Part shown: positions 1-8,620 of the stretch, one piece after another
Numbering within the stretch: position 1 is the stretch's first letter
Layout: each line of letters begins with the position of its first letter
From: Sulfurospirillum sp. UBA2217
Lineage (GTDB): Bacteria; Campylobacterota; Campylobacteria; Campylobacterales; Sulfurospirillaceae
NCBI GenBank assembly: GCA_002328495.1
Contig: DCUJ01000012.1
Location: 169,208-233,207, forward strand
Reading direction: 5' to 3'
DNA: 64,000 bases
The notes under the pieces: generated by a model
Databases searched by the model: none
What the model was told of the DNA's origin: nothing
The model's input: the letters and a program-made list of their open reading frames with translations, nothing else
Made by a program: the position numbers and the translations under genes

Positions 1-1
1 C

Positions 2-517
2 CTAAAGTTCGTTTTTTAACTGCTCTATCCAGTTTTCAATGCGCTCTGCCGTTTTAGTAGGTTCATTGATGTTGTCAATCGCTAAACCACACAGCTTATC
101 GCCCATCTCTGCCAATGACGCTTCGTAGGTGTAGCCTTCTTTGTCGACAAAGCCCACGATTTTTGCACCCGTTTTGGAAAAGGTCTGATAAAACTTTCCT
201 AATGCACTGCAAAAATGTTCTCCATGCGTCTTGGCATCTCCTGCTCCAAAAAAAGCGATGGTTTTACCCTCGAAGCTGATTTTTTGTGAGCTGATTTCAA
301 ACAAAGCATCCACCCATGAAAAGTGAACATCCCCTTGACCCCAGGTTGAAGTGCCTAAAAAAAGAACATCATAATCCTCAAACTGCTCCACACTGTCAAA
401 ATCATCTTCCATCAAGATACAATCATCCTCTTCCACTTCAAATGCCTCTTTAAGCGCATCGGCGATGAGTTTGGTATTGCCGCCCGCACTCGCGTAAAAA
501 ATTCCTACTTTTGACAT
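2..517 (-). CDS. Long-chain flavodoxin, probably the nitrogenase electron donor
   Basis: The protein has 171 aa, the size of long-chain flavodoxins. It starts MSKVGIFYAS, a beta strand followed by the FMN phosphate loop (YASAGGNTK; most flavodoxins have TGNT, so one loop residue differs). The FMN-stacking region GTSTWGQGD lies near residue 57 and FFGAGDAK near residue 90. Flavodoxins carry single electrons between soluble redox enzymes. As the last gene of a nifX-DUF269-flavodoxin unit it most likely acts as NifF, passing electrons to dinitrogenase reductase; that role is inferred from position. The start codon lies 9 nt after the DUF269 stop, inside a 20-bp tandem duplication that also supplies the AGGAA ribosome site. 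A housekeeping flavodoxin is the alternative. Confidence 0.9.
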   Translation of the reverse strand: MSKVGIFYASAGGNTKLIADALKEAFEVEEDDCILMEDDFDSVEQFEDYDVLFLGTSTWGQGDVHFSWVDALFEISSQKISFEGKTIAFFGAGDAKTHGEHFCSALGKFYQTFSKTGAKIVGFVDKEGYTYEASLAEMGDKLCGLAIDNINEPTKTAERIENWIEQLKNEL

Positions 518-543
518 GTTTCTTTCCTACTTTTGATATGTTT
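502..543. repeat. 20-bp imperfect tandem duplication at a gene junction
   Basis: Positions 502-521 and 524-543 are identical at 19 of 20 bases, with a 2-nt gap. The upstream copy (in transcription sense) holds the last codons and stop of the DUF269 gene. The downstream copy holds the ribosome site and first codons of the flavodoxin gene. The single difference (ATA versus ATG) is what makes the start codon. Confidence 0.85.
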
Positions 544-958
544 GATAGATCTCAAGGGCACTTTCAAGCATTTTGCCACCCTCACCGACCAGCGCATCGT
601 ACGTTCTAAAGCTGTAACGATGGGCATCTTTGAAAAATTTATTGGTGATGACAATCTTTTCTGCCAATACAACCGCACGTCCAAATCCCTCATGACTCAT
701 CTCCATCACCACCGAACACATCACACCCGTTTTCAGTTCAAACGCCAACGCGATGGATTGGAAAATGAGGCGAATATCTTTGATTTGCATCTCATCAATG
801 TCCGCGATGATAGGGATATTTTTCATATCTTCTTTGCTTTTGACATACTTTTCACTCAAAAGCTCTTCATCGCTTTTTTTTGCCCATGTACCAAACTGGT
901 CCTGTGCTCGTAGCTGAGAGATAAGTGTTTCGATAAACAGTTTTTCTAGCTCATTCAT
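527..958 (-). CDS. NifX-associated nitrogen fixation protein (DUF269)
   Basis: The 143-aa protein matches the DUF269 family, small proteins encoded directly after nifX in many diazotrophs. Recognisable blocks are QLRAQDQFGTW near the N-terminus, the IPIIADID stretch, KTGVMCSVVMEMSHEGFGR in the middle and AHRYSFRT near residue 112. The family's biochemical role is unsettled; it is linked to FeMo-cofactor assembly by position and co-occurrence. Here it sits 3 nt after nifX and 9 nt before the flavodoxin gene, in the same unit. The length is slightly short for the family but all conserved blocks are present. Confidence 0.92.
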   Translation of the reverse strand: MNELEKLFIETLISQLRAQDQFGTWAKKSDEELLSEKYVKSKEDMKNIPIIADIDEMQIKDIRLIFQSIALAFELKTGVMCSVVMEMSHEGFGRAVVLAEKIVITNKFFKDAHRYSFRTYDALVGEGGKMLESALEIYQTYQK

Positions 959-961
959 CGC

Positions 962-1318
962 TTATGCCCTTGCTTCTAAAATTTTCTTGATAAAAGGAGG
1001 TGGGTTGGTCGCCATCATTGAAGAGAGTTTATTAAGCTCTGTTTCGATACTCACAACCTCTTTGTATTTGATAGGAAAAATCTTGCTATTGACCACTTTA
1101 GCCGCAGCAGCAGGTCCAATCTCGGTACAATACACAATGTCGATGCTTGAGTCTTGAAGCATCTCAACCCGTCCATCAGTGCGCTCTTCGCCCGTTGGAA
1201 CCACTTCAAAAAGGTTAAAACCTTCCGCGTCAACGTCATACACGGCAAATTGCGGTGCTGAACCAAAGTGTGCATCAATGTTTTTCAAATCATTGGTAAA
1301 AAAAGCTACCTTGAGCAT
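962..1318 (-). CDS. nifX: NifX, FeMo-cofactor precursor carrier
   Basis: The 118-aa protein has the dinitrogenase FeMo-cofactor-binding fold: MLKVAFFTND, then IDAHFGSAPQFAVYDV near residue 14, CTEIGPAAAAKV near residue 64, and a C-terminal NPPPFIKK motif. NifX binds NifB-co and other cofactor intermediates and passes them to the NifEN scaffold. It is the first gene of the nifX-DUF269-flavodoxin unit. A strong AAAGGGGG ribosome site precedes the ATG, and a sigma-54-like promoter lies about 40 nt upstream. Two more copies of this fold occur in the window: the protein at 11830 and the C-terminal domain of NifB. Confidence 0.93.
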   Translation of the reverse strand: MLKVAFFTNDLKNIDAHFGSAPQFAVYDVDAEGFNLFEVVPTGEERTDGRVEMLQDSSIDIVYCTEIGPAAAAKVVNSKIFPIKYKEVVSIETELNKLSSMMATNPPPFIKKILEARA

Positions 1319-1355
1319 CGTTTTATCCCCCTTTAACTTTATGTTGTTACTCTCT

Positions 1356-1373
1356 TTACAAGAAGTGTTCCGT
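1356..1373 (-). promoter_or_regulatory. Sigma-54-like promoter of the nifX unit
   Basis: Read on the minus strand the site is CGGAACACTTCTTGT, with GG at 1371-1370 and, after ten bases, GT at 1359-1358. It matches the other three nif promoters of the window except that the invariant -12 GC is GT. Transcription would start near 1346, leaving a leader of roughly 28 nt that contains the nifX ribosome site. No perfect TGT-N10-ACA NifA site is visible in the ~80 bp upstream. Confidence 0.65.
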
Positions 1374-1506
1374 AGAAAAAAGTGTCAAAATTATGGTACG
1401 ATTGAATTAAAATTTTTACAAGAGAAAAAACCTCAGATTGAAGTTATAAAAAAGCAATCATAACACCGCCTTTTGCTAATAAACCTGCATAAAAAGGAGT
1501 GCATTC

Positions 1507-1974
1507 ATGTTACACCGCAAAAAACTATTTGCAACGCTTTTGTTCTTCCCCCTACTTGTCTGTGCTGACGTATTGAGTGTTCAAGTCAAACAAACACTTT
1601 TACGAACAAAGCCTTCCTTTACAGCTCCATCCCTCAGTACACTTTCCTATGCTGAACAAGTCGAACTCAGCAGCAGTGAAAACGGGTGGAAAAATGTTAA
1701 AGCACTTAAAAATGGCACTTTGGGTTGGGTGCACGAATCAGCACTTACTACAAAAACAATCGTTTTACAAAACAGTTCCAAACTATCAAACAGTTCTGTT
1801 TCACAAAGCGAAGTCCTTATGGCTGGAAAAGGTTTTAATAAAGAAGTTGAGTCGGAATATAAAAAACAGCATACAACACTTAATTTTTCATCCGTTGATT
1901 TGATAGAAAAAAATCCTCCTATCACATCTAAAAACGTGAGTACCTTTGCCAAAGCTGGCAACTTAAATTTATAG
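1507..1974 (+). CDS. Exported bacterial SH3-domain protein
   Basis: The 155-aa protein starts with a signal peptide (MLHRKKLFATLLFFPLLVCA, cleavage near residue 20). One bacterial SH3 domain follows, about residues 23-80: VKQTLLRTKPSFTAPSLSTLSYAEQ, then the typical end GTLGWVHESALT. The last 70 residues are Ser/Thr-rich with no recognised domain. Such proteins often bind peptidoglycan or accompany cell-wall enzymes. The gene starts a three-gene unit with the M48 protease (6 nt after its stop) and the CHASE2 cyclase. An AAAAAGGAG site precedes the ATG. Periplasmic location is inferred. Confidence 0.82.
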   Translation: MLHRKKLFATLLFFPLLVCADVLSVQVKQTLLRTKPSFTAPSLSTLSYAEQVELSSSENGWKNVKALKNGTLGWVHESALTTKTIVLQNSSKLSNSSVSQSEVLMAGKGFNKEVESEYKKQHTTLNFSSVDLIEKNPPITSKNVSTFAKAGNLNL

Positions 1975-1980
1975 GAGAGT

Positions 1981-2865
1981 ATGATGAAACACATTCTATG
2001 CACATCTCTCTTGTGTGCTCTTCTTTTAACAGGTTGTAACCAAGTTACTATTCCTGAGATGAATATAGGTGGTTTTAATACCAAACATCTACAAACAGCT
2101 GTCAATGTCGGAACAAAAATCCATAATGCTGCTGAAGACATTACTCCTGAACAAGAGTATTATCTTGGTCGCTCTGTTGCGGCATCCGTTCTTGGAAAAT
2201 ACATGCTTTATACTTCAAAAGATCTCAATGCCTATGTCAATACCGTTGGTCAATTACTTGTGCTAAACTCAAAGCAGCCAGAAACATTTAATGGATACCA
2301 TTTCGCACTCATTAATAGTGATGAAATCAATGCTTTTGCAACACCGAGTGGATTTATTTTTATCAGTCGTGGCATTTTAAAGATGTGCGCTAATGAAGAC
2401 GAGCTTGCCGCTGTTTTAGCCCATGAAATTGCACATGTTCAACTTCAACATGGGATTAATTCCATTAAAGACAGTCGATGGACATCTGTTGCTACACTGC
2501 TTGGTACGGAAGCGGTTAAGCACTACGGTGCTAAAGAGTTAGCAACCCTGACACAATCGTTTGAAGGCTCTATCAACGATATTATCAACACGATGGTTGT
2601 TAATGGTTATTCTAGGGAGTATGAACTAGCCGCTGATGCGTATGCGATTGACATCATTCGTCAAACAGGCTACGTGGATACAGCCATTGTTCATATGCTT
2701 CAAAAGATGAACACCGCTTTACAAGAAGATACCAGAGGCTTTGGTTCAACCCATCCTAAAGCAACGCAGAGAATCGAAGCCATCATGCCTTTGCTCAAGC
2801 CATCAAATACAGAGATAACTCCTTCGCGAACCAGTCGGTTTCAACGTTTACTAAAAAATGGCTAA
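1981..2865 (+). CDS. M48-family metalloprotease lipoprotein
   Basis: The 294-aa protein has a lipoprotein signal (LLTGC, lipidated Cys19). The zinc site of M48 peptidases is visible as HEIAH at residues 148-152 and the third ligand Glu215 in YELAADAYA. Relatives (LoiP/YcaL and BepA types) are periplasmic proteases that process or quality-control outer-membrane and envelope proteins. No C-terminal TPR domain is present, so it resembles the short LoiP/YcaL type more than BepA. The CHASE2 cyclase gene overlaps its end by 8 nt, so the two are translationally coupled. The proposed envelope-stress role is inference. Confidence 0.9.
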   Translation: MMKHILCTSLLCALLLTGCNQVTIPEMNIGGFNTKHLQTAVNVGTKIHNAAEDITPEQEYYLGRSVAASVLGKYMLYTSKDLNAYVNTVGQLLVLNSKQPETFNGYHFALINSDEINAFATPSGFIFISRGILKMCANEDELAAVLAHEIAHVQLQHGINSIKDSRWTSVATLLGTEAVKHYGAKELATLTQSFEGSINDIINTMVVNGYSREYELAADAYAIDIIRQTGYVDTAIVHMLQKMNTALQEDTRGFGSTHPKATQRIEAIMPLLKPSNTEITPSRTSRFQRLLKNG

Positions 2866-4888
2866 ACGTCTTTTTTATTATACCGTTGTTTTTGTTGGAA
2901 CATTGTTCTTATCCCTTGGCATTTACCGCCTTGGTATTCTCACTAAAATCGAATACATTCTATACGATTGGAGGGTGCAAGCCCTCTCATCCTTTCACAC
3001 ACCCGATCCATCCATTGTATTGATTTCCATCGACCAACCGAGTCTTGAGTGGATGCAAAAAGAACAAGGCATAGGTTGGCCATGGCCTCGTGAAATGTAT
3101 GGTGTTTTAACAGCATTTGCTAAAGAGAGTGGGGCAAAAGCCATTGTGTTTGATATGCTTTTTTCTGAGACATCCCTTTACACAAAATCCGATGACCAAG
3201 CTTTTGCGGATGCCTTAAAAGAGAGTTTAAGCGTTGGTGCGATTGTCTTAAATCATGACACATCCAAGCAAACACAACACCCCAAAACATTCATTCAGCC
3301 ACTCACTCAAAATTGCACCTCATCCACATCTTATTCCAATGCCCTTTTCCCTGTTGAAGCCTTAACCCACGCCTTTACAACGTTGGGTGTGGTTAATGCG
3401 TATCCTGATAGTGATGGGGTGATTCGAAAAGCAAAACTCTGCCACACGTACACTACACTCACGCTTCCTTCTTTGGCTCTGGCAACGTTTCAAATGCTCT
3501 ATCCAACGCATAGCATACCTTTTGAACATGAACACATTGTGCGCTATTTTAATGCACCGTTTTCTTACCAAACGTACAGTGCCGCATCGATTATTCAGTC
3601 ATGGATTGCATTAGAAAATGGTACAGAACCAACGGTTTTAACCCATGCCCTTCACGATAAAATTATTTTTGTAGGTTTATCTGCTTCAGGTTTGTTTGAC
3701 CAACGGGTTTCACCGTTATCACAAAATCACGCGGGGGTAGATATTCAAGCAACCATTTTTAATAATTTGATGACCAATACCTTCATCTCTTCGCTTCATT
3801 TTGGGTATGAGTTTTTGTTGATGTTGCTCTTTGGAGCCTTCACAGTAGGATTAATGTATACAGCAAATCAATGGTGGCATTTTATAGTTCCTTTAATCGT
3901 ACTTCCTCTTTGTGTTGTGGGGATGGGGTATCTTTTTTATTATTATGGCATATGGTTACATGTAACATTACTGTTAAGTCATTTGTGGAGCATTGTCCTC
4001 ATCTGCGGTATTTTAGGATTTCTGTTGGAAGGGAGGCAAAAACGCTATCTAAAAAAAGCTTTTTCGCACTATGTCAGCCCGAGCATTGTTGATAAACTGC
4101 TAGAACACCCTGAACAGCTCAAACTTGGTGGTGAGAGTCGCGTGCTTAGCATCTTCTTTTCAGACATTGAAGGATTTACAAGCCTCTCAGAAATTCTTGA
4201 GCCTGAGCGTTTAATTGAGATGTTGCATGAGTATCTTGAAAGGCTTAGTACCCTGATTTTAGAGCATGATGGTACGATTGACAAATATGAAGGCGATGCT
4301 ATCATTGCTTTTTGGAATGCCCCCGTGGACACCCCTCAACATGAAACATTGGCAGTTAAAGCTGCTTTGGCATGTCAAGAAGCACTCAAAACACTCAATC
4401 CTCATTTTAAAAAGACGTACGGTGTGACACTGCATACACGCATTGGCATACATACAGGTAAAGTCATTGTTGGCAATTTGGGTTCAGCCAAACATTTTGA
4501 CTACTCTTTTATAGGAGACGCTGGAAATTTAGCAGCACGTCTTGAAGGTGTCAATAAAGTTTTTGGAACCGATATTCTTGTTTCACAAACCACCTATGAG
4601 AACGTTAAAGATGGTGTATTTCGTCACATTGGTACCATCAAAGTTGTCGGACGCACCCAAGCACTGAACGTTTACCAGCCCCTTGCAAGGGATTATAATG
4701 ACAAAAATATCAAATGCTTTGAAGAAGCATTACGTTTTTTTGAAGCAATGGAGTATGAAAAAGCCAAAGAACGCTTTGAGAGCATTCATGAACAAGACTG
4801 CGTTGCTGCGCATTATCTTACGATTATTAGCGATATTATGCTTAAAAAACTTCATTGGGATAATGCCATCGTTCTCTCCACCAAATAA
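2858..4888 (+). CDS. CHASE2-domain class III adenylate/guanylate cyclase
   Basis: The 676-aa membrane protein has an N-terminal TM segment, a periplasmic CHASE2 sensor domain (about residues 35-300, with DPSIVLISIDQPSL and GWPWPREMY), three further TM segments (about 310-390) and a cytoplasmic class III cyclase domain. The catalytic domain shows the metal-binding aspartate in FFSDIEGFTSL (near 434), YEGDAIIAFWNAP near 478, and RIGIHTGKVIVGNLGS near 530, so it looks active. A short TPR-like tail follows (FFEAMEYEKAKERF). It should make cAMP in response to an extracellular signal; the ligand is unknown. The start overlaps the protease gene by 8 nt. Confidence 0.9.
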   Translation: MAKRLFYYTVVFVGTLFLSLGIYRLGILTKIEYILYDWRVQALSSFHTPDPSIVLISIDQPSLEWMQKEQGIGWPWPREMYGVLTAFAKESGAKAIVFDMLFSETSLYTKSDDQAFADALKESLSVGAIVLNHDTSKQTQHPKTFIQPLTQNCTSSTSYSNALFPVEALTHAFTTLGVVNAYPDSDGVIRKAKLCHTYTTLTLPSLALATFQMLYPTHSIPFEHEHIVRYFNAPFSYQTYSAASIIQSWIALENGTEPTVLTHALHDKIIFVGLSASGLFDQRVSPLSQNHAGVDIQATIFNNLMTNTFISSLHFGYEFLLMLLFGAFTVGLMYTANQWWHFIVPLIVLPLCVVGMGYLFYYYGIWLHVTLLLSHLWSIVLICGILGFLLEGRQKRYLKKAFSHYVSPSIVDKLLEHPEQLKLGGESRVLSIFFSDIEGFTSLSEILEPERLIEMLHEYLERLSTLILEHDGTIDKYEGDAIIAFWNAPVDTPQHETLAVKAALACQEALKTLNPHFKKTYGVTLHTRIGIHTGKVIVGNLGSAKHFDYSFIGDAGNLAARLEGVNKVFGTDILVSQTTYENVKDGVFRHIGTIKVVGRTQALNVYQPLARDYNDKNIKCFEEALRFFEAMEYEKAKERFESIHEQDCVAAHYLTIISDIMLKKLHWDNAIVLSTK

Positions 4889-4962
4889 ACCAGTTTTTTA
4901 GAAATTCACCCAATATTAAGTCACATAAGATAAACTGCTAAAAAATAATACGAGGATAATGG

Positions 4963-5448
4963 ATGATTACACTTGAGCCTATTGGTACGATTCATACTCC
5001 CTATACGAATAATGCACCCTATCAGCCTGTCACAAACGATGTGGGTGAGTTTTATATTGACCTTTTGCCTGAATTTCAAGAAGGGCTTAAAGAACTGCTT
5101 CGTTTTAAATACATCTATCTACTCTTTTACATCGACCAGCTCACAGAAAAACCAAAAATGCGTTTCACCCCACCATGGCTGAAAGACAAAGAGCTAGGGC
5201 TTTTTGCATCACGCTCCCCTTTGCGCCCCAACCCTATTGGTCTTAGTATCGTCAGACTTATCAATGTTATCGACAACCGCATCCATGTTTCAGGACTTGA
5301 TGTCTTTGATGGCACACCCCTTTTGGATATCAAACCTTACATTAAAGAGCTAGACGATAAGGCTGATGCCAATTACGGCTGGCTTGAGGACATCGACAAC
5401 CGAGAACATTTTATGTTACATGTAAAAGGAATTCCACACGATTATTAA
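4963..5448 (+). CDS. trmO: tRNA (N6-threonylcarbamoyladenosine37-N6)-methyltransferase TrmO
   Basis: The 161-aa protein belongs to the TsaA/YaeB/TrmO family. It starts ITLEPIGTIHTPY and contains the family signature FASRSPLRPNPIGLS near residue 88 and the LDVFDGTPLLDIKPY block. TrmO uses SAM to methylate t6A37 of tRNA-Thr. The length suits the catalytic domain alone, without the C-terminal extension of the E. coli enzyme. A GAGG site lies 7 nt before the ATG. The gene stands alone between the cyclase operon and a transporter, and a TTACATGTAA copy lies inside its 3' end. Confidence 0.9.
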   Translation: MITLEPIGTIHTPYTNNAPYQPVTNDVGEFYIDLLPEFQEGLKELLRFKYIYLLFYIDQLTEKPKMRFTPPWLKDKELGLFASRSPLRPNPIGLSIVRLINVIDNRIHVSGLDVFDGTPLLDIKPYIKELDDKADANYGWLEDIDNREHFMLHVKGIPHDY

Positions 5449-5528
5449 AAAGATTTTTTCTTACATGTAACGTACGCAGCAGAGACATTAAGGCAATTCA
5501 TCGCATTCAAAAGGTATACTTTTCAACC

Positions 5529-6383
5529 ATGAACAACCTACAAACACCTCAACAAACAAGCTTAGGCATCATCGCCATTACAACATCCATCATCAGCGTC
5601 AATGCAGGTGCGGCATTTGCTAAAAATCTTTTCCCCATCGTGGGAGCCGCAGGTATGACCACCTTGCGAATAGGATTTGCAGCACTCCTTTTAATGCTCA
5701 TCTCTCACGTTTGGATAAAAACTTCAAAACCTCACAATCTAAAAATAGTCGTACTGTATGGCATTATCTTAGGCATTATGAATCTTCTCATCTATCAAGC
5801 CTTTGCACGCATTCCTATTGGCATCGCTATTGCTATCGAAATTCTAGGACCTTTAGCAGTGGTACTAGCAAGTGCAAAACGTGTGATTGATTTTATTTGG
5901 TTTGTACTCGCTTTAGGTGGACTTGTCCTATTTTTACCCTTAACAACACATGAAACGGCATTAGATGGTCTGGGGATTGCTTTTGCTATAGGGGCAGCGG
6001 TATCGTGGGCATGTTACATTTTGGTTGGGAAAAAACTCTCCACCCATTCAACCCTACATACCGTTGCACTAGGACTTGTCATCGCCTCGTGTATTTCTAT
6101 GCCTTTTGGCATCGCAGAAGCAGGAAGTACCTTGCTCTCTCCTTCGGTTTTACTCAGTGGATTTTTGGTCGCTTTGTTCTCCAGTGCTCTTCCTTTTCCT
6201 TTGGAGATGATGGCACTCAAACGTTTACCTACACATCTTTTTAGCATCATCGTGAGTGCATCTCCCATCATCGCGGCGTTGTGCGGTTGGATTATTTTAG
6301 GTGAAGAACTTTTAGTGCATCAGTGGATTGCCATCCTTCTCATTGTCATCGCCATCGCAGGAAGTACCTTTAAACAGTCGTAG
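5529..6383 (+). CDS. EamA/DMT-family exporter, RhtA-like
   Basis: The 284-aa protein is almost wholly hydrophobic, with about ten TM helices in two EamA repeats, the layout of the drug/metabolite transporter superfamily. Helix blocks such as GIAIAIEILGPLAVVLAS and SWACYILVGKKLS resemble the RhtA branch, which exports threonine and homoserine. Substrate assignment is family-level inference. The ribosome site is weak (AAAAGG about 14 nt before the ATG). It converges on mmuM; the 21-nt gap between the two stops contains a TTTTACATGTAAAA palindrome. Confidence 0.85.
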   Translation: MNNLQTPQQTSLGIIAITTSIISVNAGAAFAKNLFPIVGAAGMTTLRIGFAALLLMLISHVWIKTSKPHNLKIVVLYGIILGIMNLLIYQAFARIPIGIAIAIEILGPLAVVLASAKRVIDFIWFVLALGGLVLFLPLTTHETALDGLGIAFAIGAAVSWACYILVGKKLSTHSTLHTVALGLVIASCISMPFGIAEAGSTLLSPSVLLSGFLVALFSSALPFPLEMMALKRLPTHLFSIIVSASPIIAALCGWIILGEELLVHQWIAILLIVIAIAGSTFKQS

Positions 6384-6404
6384 CCTTTTACATGTAAAAT
6401 GTCT

Positions 6405-7340
6405 TTAGCCTCTTACCCATTTTCCAATTTGTGCTATGTCTTCGGGAGTAGTTTGACAGCATCCTCCGATGATGCGAGCACCCTTTTCGTACCATGAAAG
6501 TGCCATTTTCCCATACGTTGTGCTTTTTGAAAGACCATCCCACGTTTTCGTCAGTGCGTTGTAAGTTGAGCCACCGTTGGGATAGACGATGATGGGTTTG
6601 TTGGAAACGGCTTTGATTTCACCGATGAGCGATTCGATGTGTTGTGGGGCTGTACAGTTGATGCCGATGGCGACGATTTGTTTTTGTGTCTCCAAAAACT
6701 GTGCGCACTCTTTCGCACTCTCACCGCTGTTGATATGCTTTCCATCTCGTGCACTAAAACTCATCCACGCATACGTGTCTTGAAACTCCTCTAAAAGTTT
6801 ACACAATGCTTGAGCCTCAACCAAACAAGGAATCGTTTCACACGCCAACACATCAGGCTTTGCCTCAATAAGCGTTTGCATTCGTTTGCGATGAAAAGCG
6901 ATGAGCTCTTCCATACTCAGCCCATAATCACCCTTAAACTCAGAACCATCGGCTAGATAAGCACCATAAGGACCCACCGAAGCTGCGACTAAAGGCTTTT
7001 GTCTTTTGAGGCGATTTTTTTCATCTGCCCAAAAAGTATCTCGCACATTTTGAGCGATTTTAATGGAAGACTGGATAAGTGCTTTGGCTTCTTGCTCGCT
7101 GAGTCCTCGTTTCATAAAGCCCTCAAAACTCGCTTGATAACTCGCCGTCGTTACGCAATCCGAACCCGCCTCAAGATAATCTTTATGCACTTCACCGATG
7201 GCTTCAGGGTTTTGCATTAAAAATTTAGCTGACCACAATGTGTCGTTGATGTCGTAGCCTTTGCGTTCCAACTCTGTGCCAAAAGCACCATCGATGATGA
7301 GCACTTTTTGCTTCTTTAAAATGGTTTCAAGGGGATTCAT
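6405..7340 (-). CDS. mmuM: Homocysteine S-methyltransferase family protein
   Basis: The 311-aa protein has the homocysteine-binding TIM-barrel fold. It starts with DGAFGTELERKGYD, and the three zinc-ligand cysteines are present in GINCTAP (about residue 228) and GGCCQTTPEDI (about residue 293). The family methylates homocysteine to methionine with S-methylmethionine or SAM as donor. The size matches MmuM rather than the large MetH/MetE. It is the last gene behind nifE-nifN-(7396 gene), 55 nt downstream of the preceding stop. It may help recycle homocysteine formed from the SAM that NifB consumes, but that link is speculation. Confidence 0.88.
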   Translation of the reverse strand: MNPLETILKKQKVLIIDGAFGTELERKGYDINDTLWSAKFLMQNPEAIGEVHKDYLEAGSDCVTTASYQASFEGFMKRGLSEQEAKALIQSSIKIAQNVRDTFWADEKNRLKRQKPLVAASVGPYGAYLADGSEFKGDYGLSMEELIAFHRKRMQTLIEAKPDVLACETIPCLVEAQALCKLLEEFQDTYAWMSFSARDGKHINSGESAKECAQFLETQKQIVAIGINCTAPQHIESLIGEIKAVSNKPIIVYPNGGSTYNALTKTWDGLSKSTTYGKMALSWYEKGARIIGGCCQTTPEDIAQIGKWVRG

Positions 7341-7395
7341 CCACTATCCTAATGATATCATTTGAATTTACAAACCTCTAAAAAAGGCTTATCTA

Positions 7396-8604
7396 TCAGT
7401 TGTCAAAAATCTCATATTTGCTAAACACCTCTAAAGCTCTTTGCGCAATCGGAAGATCTTTTTTGACTGGTGTTATAATCGTCTCATCAAAACCATTTTG
7501 TTGCTTATACTTTTCATCCAATTCCTCGTATTTACCTTGTACAATGTCTTGATTTTTGAGTATAAAATCAAAAAACTTGATTTGCTCTTGGATGGAAGCG
7601 ACCATGGCGTTATTGCTTTTTAATAACACCAATGTTGTTATCTCTCTATCAAATCCATACTCCCTTAGATCAAGAACTGTCCCGTTATATTTGGTTGGAT
7701 TTTGATCAGGAAGTGGGTCTTTTAGAGTGTTTTGTCGCTCTTCTTCGGCTCTTTTGTCAACCTCATCATAATACTCATGGAAAAACTTTCTTGAGCGACT
7801 AAACTGCTCGTCGAACATTTCGGTATTATCGATGTAGGTATTTTGTACTTGTCCAGCCTTTGCAGATGCATCAACCAAGCTCTCACCAGCCTCCAAGCCC
7901 TCATAAACAGCGGCATTATAGGCTCTTGCTCTTTGGGGTGAATTTGTGAGATTGCTAAAGTATTTATCTTGCGTGTTATTTGGGTACTGTCTCATGATGG
8001 AGGCTATGAACGCGTCTCGCTCCTCATCTCTAACATACGGCACACCACCGTTGTATTGGTTCGGTCCTTCTGTTCTTATGGATTCTGCCATCTTTGCGTC
8101 TTGCAGAGCTTTTGCTTTTGCCTCGGCTTCTGGAGTCGGGCTTTCAATCGGTACTAAATATTTTTCGGCAAATTCATCAAACGTAAGATAATCAGGATAC
8201 CGCTCTCGTATCAGCTTGGTTTGCAAATCCTCTATCTCTTGAGAAAACTTTTCAGGCATAGGCGTGTAGATATCTTTATATTTCTCTTCCATCTGCGCCA
8301 TTCTTCCCATGGCTTGCGGTTGCGAACTCTCTTGTATTGCCGTTGCAAGTGAGCTTTTTTCTGTTTCGCTCGTAATCTGCGCTGTTTGTTGCTTAATTTG
8401 TATCTCTTGTTCTGTCGTTAAACGCTCTTTAGTTTCAGTTTGAACCTCTGTAGTTGCTTTTGTAGGCTCTTTTTTCTCTTCTATTGTATCGGTTTGTGGT
8501 GTTTGCGTGGAAGTTGTACTCTCATAAGCCGAAGTGGCTTTAGTTGCTGTTGTTTTGTTTGTGGATTGTATGTACCCAGTTTGAGTGTATGCACTGACAT
8601 TCAT
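7396..8604 (-). CDS. Unknown Thr/Gln-rich protein in the nifEN unit
   Basis: I do not recognise this 402-aa protein. The first ~100 residues are low in complexity and rich in Thr, Gln, Glu and Ser (for example TSAYESTTSTQTPQTDT), so probably disordered. The rest is charged and looks helical, with YPDYLTFDEFAEKYLVP near 137 and IKFFDFILKNQDIVQGKY near 345. There is no signal peptide, TM segment or cysteine motif. It starts 59 nt after the nifN stop with an AAAGG site and follows a small hairpin. It could be co-transcribed with nifEN or be an unrelated gene read through from it. No function is proposed. Confidence 0.7.
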   Translation of the reverse strand: MNVSAYTQTGYIQSTNKTTATKATSAYESTTSTQTPQTDTIEEKKEPTKATTEVQTETKERLTTEQEIQIKQQTAQITSETEKSSLATAIQESSQPQAMGRMAQMEEKYKDIYTPMPEKFSQEIEDLQTKLIRERYPDYLTFDEFAEKYLVPIESPTPEAEAKAKALQDAKMAESIRTEGPNQYNGGVPYVRDEERDAFIASIMRQYPNNTQDKYFSNLTNSPQRARAYNAAVYEGLEAGESLVDASAKAGQVQNTYIDNTEMFDEQFSRSRKFFHEYYDEVDKRAEEERQNTLKDPLPDQNPTKYNGTVLDLREYGFDREITTLVLLKSNNAMVASIQEQIKFFDFILKNQDIVQGKYEELDEKYKQQNGFDETIITPVKKDLPIAQRALEVFSKYEIFDN

Positions 8605-8620
8605 TGTATCGCCTTTGTAT

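Noticed and set aside
7351..7362. AATGATATCATT palindrome before mmuM as a Fur box
   Set aside because: It is only 12 bp, lacks the extended Fur repeat, and there is no iron-related gene downstream.
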